Shown here: positions 60,968-64,000 of the stretch, piece after piece | How positions within the stretch are numbered: the stretch's first letter is position 1 | Layout: every line of letters starts with the position of its first letter | Source of the DNA: Gammaproteobacteria bacterium | GTDB lineage: Bacteria > Pseudomonadota > Gammaproteobacteria > Pseudomonadales > Pseudohongiellaceae | NCBI GenBank assembly: GCA_018661465.1 | Contig: JABJIC010000022.1 | Coordinates: 26,137-90,136, forward strand | Reading direction: 5' to 3' | Length of the DNA stretch: 64,000 bases | Program-made: the position numbers and the translations under genes | Notes under the pieces: generated by a model | Told to the model about the DNA's origin: nothing | Database searches by the model: none | Seen by the model: only the letters and a program-made list of their open reading frames with translations

Positions 60968-61276
60968 AATCACCTCTAAAGAATTGGTTAAACAAACTAA
61001 GTTTTAGTCAAAAAACAAAATTTATGCAAAGAAACGCGCGCATTCCACCGAACGGTTCTCGATATGCTCAAACAGGCAAAATAAAGGAGTGAGAAATCAA
61101 AGAGATGGAAAATCGAAAAAAACAAAGCGAGCGGCGAGAAAAGCTAAGCGAGAATTCCCATATGCATGACAGCCCAAAATTCGCTTTTGGAATACCTGTT
61201 TTATTTCAAGGAATTACGAGATAGACTGAGGCGATGAAAAAGCAACCCGAGAATTCGCCATATACAAATGTTATGT
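60968..61276 (+). other. attI: attI region and cassette-array junction
   Basis: Gap between intI and the first cassette, low in GC with A-rich runs. GTTATGT at 61270-61276 is the crossover-type core: the same heptamer ends each attC here. Thus the array begins at about 61270. DRs typical of class 1 attI were not recognised. No strong cassette promoter (Pc) could be assigned. Confidence 0.65.
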
Positions 61277-61318
61277 TCACTAACTTGTGCCAATCCGTAG
61301 AAAACGAGAATAATTGAC

Positions 61319-61840
61319 ATGAATACAAATTGGCGGCACTTCGCAGAGTTTGTTGCAGTAATGTCAGTCGTATTGTCTTTGATCTTTGTAGGATTTGAAT
61401 TGAGGTTATCCAGAGCCGCAGCGGAAGTGGAGATGAGCACCACGCTCGATTCTAATAATCTGGAATTAAGGACACTAATAACGGATAACGCAGGAATTTG
61501 GTATCGAGGCTGTGCAGGAGATGAACTAACGCCACAAGAACAAGTCATGTTTTCAAGTATTTTTTATGCAAGCTTTTACCACTATCAAATGAGATGGTCG
61601 ATAGCGAACGCAGGGGTTGTTGATCGACCCTTGGAAGGACCCGCGCGAAGAATTGCGATGAACCGTTACCGCTATCCAGGATATGAAAAAGAGTATCAAA
61701 ACCATCGCATAGCGATAAGAAACCCACTTAATGGGAGTGTCGGCCCAGTAAACCTCTATACTCTAATTGAATCAATCTATAGTGAATTGGGCGAGACTGA
61801 CATAGATATGAATGTTGGATTCGAGTATTGCGGTAGGTGA
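61319..61840 (+). CDS. Cassette 1: single-pass membrane protein, unknown function
   Basis: 173 residues: short cytoplasmic start, one transmembrane helix (about 8-28; VMSVVLSLIFVGFELR), then a polar region with few charged motifs and two Cys near the end. The helix segment and a following Arg-Ser resemble cassette 3 (SLLFVGLELRQS), so the two are related. Similar helix-plus-Arg proteins of unknown function are widespread in bacteria. No signal for an enzyme. It has no ribosome site; expression probably depends on read-through. Bounded by the attI junction and attC1. Confidence 0.7.
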   Translation: MNTNWRHFAEFVAVMSVVLSLIFVGFELRLSRAAAEVEMSTTLDSNNLELRTLITDNAGIWYRGCAGDELTPQEQVMFSSIFYASFYHYQMRWSIANAGVVDRPLEGPARRIAMNRYRYPGYEKEYQNHRIAIRNPLNGSVGPVNLYTLIESIYSELGETDIDMNVGFEYCGR

Positions 61841-61858
61841 AGTGCCAATAGCTACGGA

Positions 61859-61917
61859 ACATAACAATCAAATCAAAAAGGAGGCGCTACGCGCCCCTAT
61901 TATTAAAAGCGTTATGT
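61859..61917 (+). repeat. attC1 recombination site
   Basis: 59 bases from ACATAAC (R'', 61859-61865) to GTTATGT (R', 61911-61917). Complementarity extends to ten bases (GGAACATAAC / GTTATGTTCC). The inner part has AATCAAATCAAAAAGG and the hairpin GGCGC-TAC-GCGCC. Confidence 0.88.
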
Positions 61918-61941
61918 TCCTTCGAGGCGGAGGCTCACAAT

Positions 61942-61984
61942 AAATAGTAACGCTTGACGTTAGTGTCGCATAGCGTTACTATTT
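61942..61984 (+). promoter_or_regulatory. Promoter and palindromic operator of higBA
   Basis: TTGACG (61954-61959), 17-base spacer, TACTAT (61977-61982). A perfect 12-base inverted repeat, AAATAGTAACGC (61942-61953) with GCGTTACTATTT (61973-61984), encloses this promoter. HigA-type antitoxins repress their own promoters at palindromes, so this is the probable operator. The start site predicted by spacing falls near the higB ATG at 61989. Confidence 0.8.
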
Positions 61985-61988
61985 GATA

Positions 61989-62267
61989 ATGATTATTTCT
62001 TTCAAATGTTCTGACACAGAGGCACTCTCCAAAGGCCGCCGAATCAGAAAATTTGTAAACTTTGAACGAGCGGCTCTGCGTAAGCTCAGACAATTGCAGA
62101 TTGCTGAAAAACTTACTGATTTGAGAGTTCCTCCTGGAAATCGTCTAGAGGCTCTGAAAGGCAACCGTAAAAATCAGCACAGCATTCGTATTAATGGTCA
62201 GTTTAGAATTTGTTTCCGCTGGACCACTGCCGGCGCAGCTGATGTCGAGATTGTGGATTACCACTAG
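61989..62267 (+). CDS. higB: HigB-family toxin (cassette 2)
   Basis: 92 residues of the RelE/ParE superfamily, HigB-type ribosome-dependent mRNA nuclease: ISFKCSDTEALSKGRRIRKF, LRVPPGNRLEALKGNRKNQHSIRINGQFRICFRW and a closing VEIVDYH. ATG 61989 used; a TTG two codons earlier is possible. No ribosome site, and the ATG lies about seven bases from the -10, so a leaderless mRNA is likely. HigA follows by 10 bases. TA pairs stabilise integron arrays. Confidence 0.94.
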   Translation: MIISFKCSDTEALSKGRRIRKFVNFERAALRKLRQLQIAEKLTDLRVPPGNRLEALKGNRKNQHSIRINGQFRICFRWTTAGAADVEIVDYH

Positions 62268-62277
62268 GAGAATATTT

Positions 62278-62595
62278 ATGAGAAAACTACAACCTGTAAC
62301 CCCAGGAGAGTTATTGAAAGAAGAGTTCTTGGAACCCTTAGGAATTTCCCAGTATCGCCTTGCGAAGGAGATCGAAGTTCCTGCGCAGCGTATTGGCGCA
62401 ATAGTTTCTGGGAAGCGATCTATTTCAGCAGATACCGATCTTAGGCTGTGTAGGTTCTTCGGTCTTTCTAATGGGTATTGGCTTCGGGCTCAGGCAGCAC
62501 ATGATACAGAAATCGCAGAAGATGAAATGGCGAGAGTACTAAAACAGATTCGCCCATGGCGACAGGAAGATAACCTAGCCAGTCACGGAACATAA
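62278..62595 (+). CDS. higA: HigA-family antitoxin (cassette 2)
   Basis: 105 residues, Xre-type helix-turn-helix (ISQYRLAKEIEVPAQRIGAIVSGKRSIS, then DLRLCRFFGLSNGYWLRAQ). AGGAG lies 7 bases upstream, overlapping the higB stop. The UAA stop is part of the R'' core of attC2 (62593-62595). Probable partner and repressor of the pair. Confidence 0.95.
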   Translation: MRKLQPVTPGELLKEEFLEPLGISQYRLAKEIEVPAQRIGAIVSGKRSISADTDLRLCRFFGLSNGYWLRAQAAHDTEIAEDEMARVLKQIRPWRQEDNLASHGT

Positions 62596-62655
62596 CAATC
62601 AAATCAAAAAGGAAGCAGCGTTTCACGGCTGCTCTTATTATTAAGGGCGTTATGT
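62590..62655 (+). repeat. attC2 recombination site
   Basis: 66 bases, ACATAAC (62590-62596) to GTTATGT (62649-62655), with AATCAAATCAAAAAGG and hairpin stem AGCAGC/GCTGCT inside. Confidence 0.88.
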
Positions 62656-62704
62656 TTCTACTCTAGGCAGCGGTTAATTATTGAGATCCAATTACGAGAC
62701 ACTT

Positions 62705-63175
62705 ATGAAGTTGGAAAATAGGCAATTAATTGAAATCATTGGAGTGCTAGCTGTTGTTATATCGCTGCTTTTTGTGGGTCTAGAGCTTCGTCAAAGCACA
62801 ATAGCCTCGCGAGCTGCGGCTTACCAAGAAATCGGGCTCGCCACTTCAGAGCTTTGGTTCCAATTAGCTCATAATCGTGAACTGAATGATTTATTCGCAA
62901 AGATAGTCAATGGCACAGAAGACGATTATCGCAATCTTAATGATTCCGATCGCCAACTACTAATCAGTTTAACGATTGGTTCACTCAGACAATTTGAAAC
63001 AATATATTTACAAGTATCTCAAGGATTACTGCAGGCAGAGGCGCTTTCTTCGCTAGGATATGACGCATTCCTTCGGAGCAATGATCTCAAATTTATGTGG
63101 TGCGATGTGAGACCAGAAGTAGGTGAGCCATTTGCGGCCTATATAGAAAGCAATGGAATGCAGGGATGCAATTAG
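62705..63175 (+). CDS. Cassette 3: single-pass membrane protein, related to cassette 1
   Basis: 156 residues from ATG 62705 (a TTG eight codons earlier has no support). One helix (about 7-27; IIGVLAVVISLLFVGLELR), then QSTIASRAAAYQE and an amphipathic helical domain with Cys near the end. Unknown function; it shares the helix pattern with cassette 1 and has no enzyme motif. No ribosome site. Confidence 0.7.
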   Translation: MKLENRQLIEIIGVLAVVISLLFVGLELRQSTIASRAAAYQEIGLATSELWFQLAHNRELNDLFAKIVNGTEDDYRNLNDSDRQLLISLTIGSLRQFETIYLQVSQGLLQAEALSSLGYDAFLRSNDLKFMWCDVRPEVGEPFAAYIESNGMQGCN

Positions 63176-63192
63176 GAAATCGTGCAAACGAA

Positions 63193-63253
63193 AAATAACA
63201 ATCAAATCAAAAAGGCCGCGCGCGTTACGCGCCTCTTATTAAGGGCGTTATGT
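63193..63253 (+). repeat. attC3 recombination site
   Basis: 61 bases. R'' is AAATAAC (63193-63199), one base off the ACATAAC of the others; R' is GTTATGT (63247-63253). Stem GCGCG-TTA-CGCGC within. Confidence 0.82.
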
Positions 63254-63293
63254 GTTTCGATGCGTCAATATGCGGGCAGATGGAGCGAGATTC

Positions 63294-63662
63294 ATGATCG
63301 CCTACATATCTGAAAACAAATATAGGCTCATTGAGCTGCTCCTCGCTATGATCTTAACTATAGCAGTGGGCTACTATTTCATTTCTCCAAAAGCCATAAT
63401 CGGTAATCTCTCAGATAATAAATATAGTGAGTTTATTGTTTCATTGCCTACAAGCCGTATTTCATTCGGTCCAATCGAGGCTTATAGTACAAACACGATT
63501 TACTTTTCGCGTCAGAATGAATCTGGTACTGGAACCTACTCACTCATTAATGGTGAGGGTGACCTTGTTAGTGGTAGTTTTATTTATTCCTCAGGAAGTG
63601 AGCTGGGGAGAGTGTTGAGATTTACTATAGAGAATACTGGCTTAGTATCATTTAGCGAATAG
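63294..63662 (+). CDS. Cassette 4: membrane-anchored protein, unknown function
   Basis: 122 residues from ATG 63294. One N-terminal helix (about 9-29; LIELLLAMILTIAVGYYF), then a Ser/Gly/Thr/Ile-rich, likely beta-rich domain. I do not recognise a family. An upstream GAGCGAG could serve as a weak ribosome site. Unrelated in sequence to cassettes 1 and 3. Confidence 0.6.
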   Translation: MIAYISENKYRLIELLLAMILTIAVGYYFISPKAIIGNLSDNKYSEFIVSLPTSRISFGPIEAYSTNTIYFSRQNESGTGTYSLINGEGDLVSGSFIYSSGSELGRVLRFTIENTGLVSFSE

Positions 63663-63691
63663 CCTAGTGTTTAGCTTTAGCTAGTACCAAC

Positions 63692-63752
63692 ACATAACAA
63701 ACAAATCAAAAAGGACGTGCGCGTTCCGCACCTACCATTAAGGGCGTTATGT
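63692..63752 (+). repeat. attC4 recombination site
   Basis: 61 bases, ACATAAC (63692-63698) to GTTATGT (63746-63752). Inner AACAAATCAAAAAGG and stem GTGCG/CGCAC. Confidence 0.87.
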
Positions 63753-63808
63753 TTCTTTCAGAAACAAGTGCCCACCATTAACGAAGAGACTGACTTGTGA
63801 ATTAACTA

Positions 63809-63865
63809 TGGAAAAATCGACAAAAATAGCTATCGCCTTTGTAACTGTAGGTTTAACGGTTTGAA
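63809..63865 (+). pseudogene. Cassette 5: N-terminal membrane segment cut by IS3-family element
   Basis: ATG 63809 begins MEKSTKIAIAFVTVGLTV, a typical hydrophobic membrane helix, and stops at the probable IS edge (TGA at 63863-63865 comes from the IS end). The rest of the cassette gene is outside the window, if it exists. Interpretation as an interrupted gene is inference. Confidence 0.5.
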
Positions 63866-64000
63866 TCGCTATCAATTCTCTAGACACTTAGCAGCCTCTG
63901 TTGATAACGCTCTTCATACTTTACAGGCGACAGCTGATTATTGGAACTGTGCCGTCGTTTGCTGTTATAAAACATTTCAATGTAATCAAAAATATCACTC
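63862..64000 (-). mobile_element. IS3-family element, right end, cut by window edge
   Basis: The probable terminal end starts with TGAATCG near 63862. On the minus strand it encodes the C-terminus of an IS3-type transposase. Only 139 bases are inside the window; the element continues past it, so its other end and any target duplication cannot be seen. Confidence 0.75.
63880..64000 (-). CDS. IS3-family transposase, C-terminal fragment
   Basis: About 39 codons of the DDE integrase-like OrfB, ending at TAG 63880-63882: DYIEMFYNSKRRHSS, NQLSPVKYEERYQQRLLSV. The hallmark IS3 end (FDYIE-FYN-KRRH) includes the distal Lys/Arg. The gene runs off the window. Confidence 0.9.
   Translation of the reverse strand, partial: SDIFDYIEMFYNSKRRHSSNNQLSPVKYEERYQQRLLSV

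Noticed and set aside
60968..61100. LexA box upstream of intI
   Set aside because: No CTGT-N8-ACAG match was found, so SOS control of this integrase is not supported by the sequence.

Overview
The window is a stretch of gammaproteobacterial chromosome that spans the replication origin. Gene content and order (polA next to znuABC; aroE/hemF/tsaC with dprA-def-fmt-rsmB-trkA; glyQS-gmhB-plsC; gyrB-recF-dnaN-dnaA | rpmH-rnpA-yidD-yidC-mnmE-mnmG-rsmG-parA-parB-atpIBEFHAGDC-glmU-glmS) match the Pseudomonas/Cellvibrio side of the class more than the enterics. A caa3-type oxidase with a dihaem subunit II, Pseudomonas-type parS sites and frequent GTG/TTG starts fit a free-living, probably marine, aerobe. 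The genus cannot be fixed from this sequence.

Layout. 1-5605: polA (cut by the window edge) and the zinc importer znuA / znuCB, divergent around a Zur-like operator inside a long inverted repeat. 5602-12863: SCO1-type copper chaperone and haem O synthase on the minus strand, then the plus-strand cytochrome c oxidase operon ending at a strong terminator. 12936-18694 (minus): aroE, hemF, tsaC, purE, dprA and a LysM gene broken by an apparent one-base frameshift. 18798-24476 (plus): def-fmt-rsmB-trkA-trkH. 24511-30145: an LpxL-type acyltransferase, glyQS, gmhB, plsC. 30299-36694 (minus): gyrB-recF-dnaN-dnaA. 36695-37013: likely oriC. 37106-57088 (plus): ribosome/membrane-insertion/tRNA-modification genes, parAB, ATP synthase, glmU, glmS. 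Two parS sites lie inside recF, so oriC, parS and parAB sit within about 14 kb of each other. Transcription points away from 36.7-37.1 kb in both directions.

The accessory part begins after glmS: a MAPEG-family gene with a duplicated relic of its own 3' end, a small ABM-domain protein, a HexR/RpiR-type regulator and a FemAB-like acyltransferase. From 60014 to the window end there is a chromosomal integron: a convergent integron integrase, an attI-proximal junction at 61270, and at least five cassettes separated by four nearly uniform short attC sites. Cassettes 1 and 3 encode related single-pass membrane proteins of unknown function, cassette 2 a HigB/HigA toxin-antitoxin pair with its own promoter (possibly leaderless), cassette 4 an unrecognised membrane-anchored protein, and cassette 5 a membrane-type ORF cut short by an IS3-family element that runs off the window.

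The most unusual points are the integron and its membrane-protein cassettes close to oriC, a DNA polymerase I whose proofreading-site aspartates are all replaced, the frameshifted LysM gene, the palindromic znu control region and the MAPEG tail relic. All similarity statements come from motif recognition; no database search was run.
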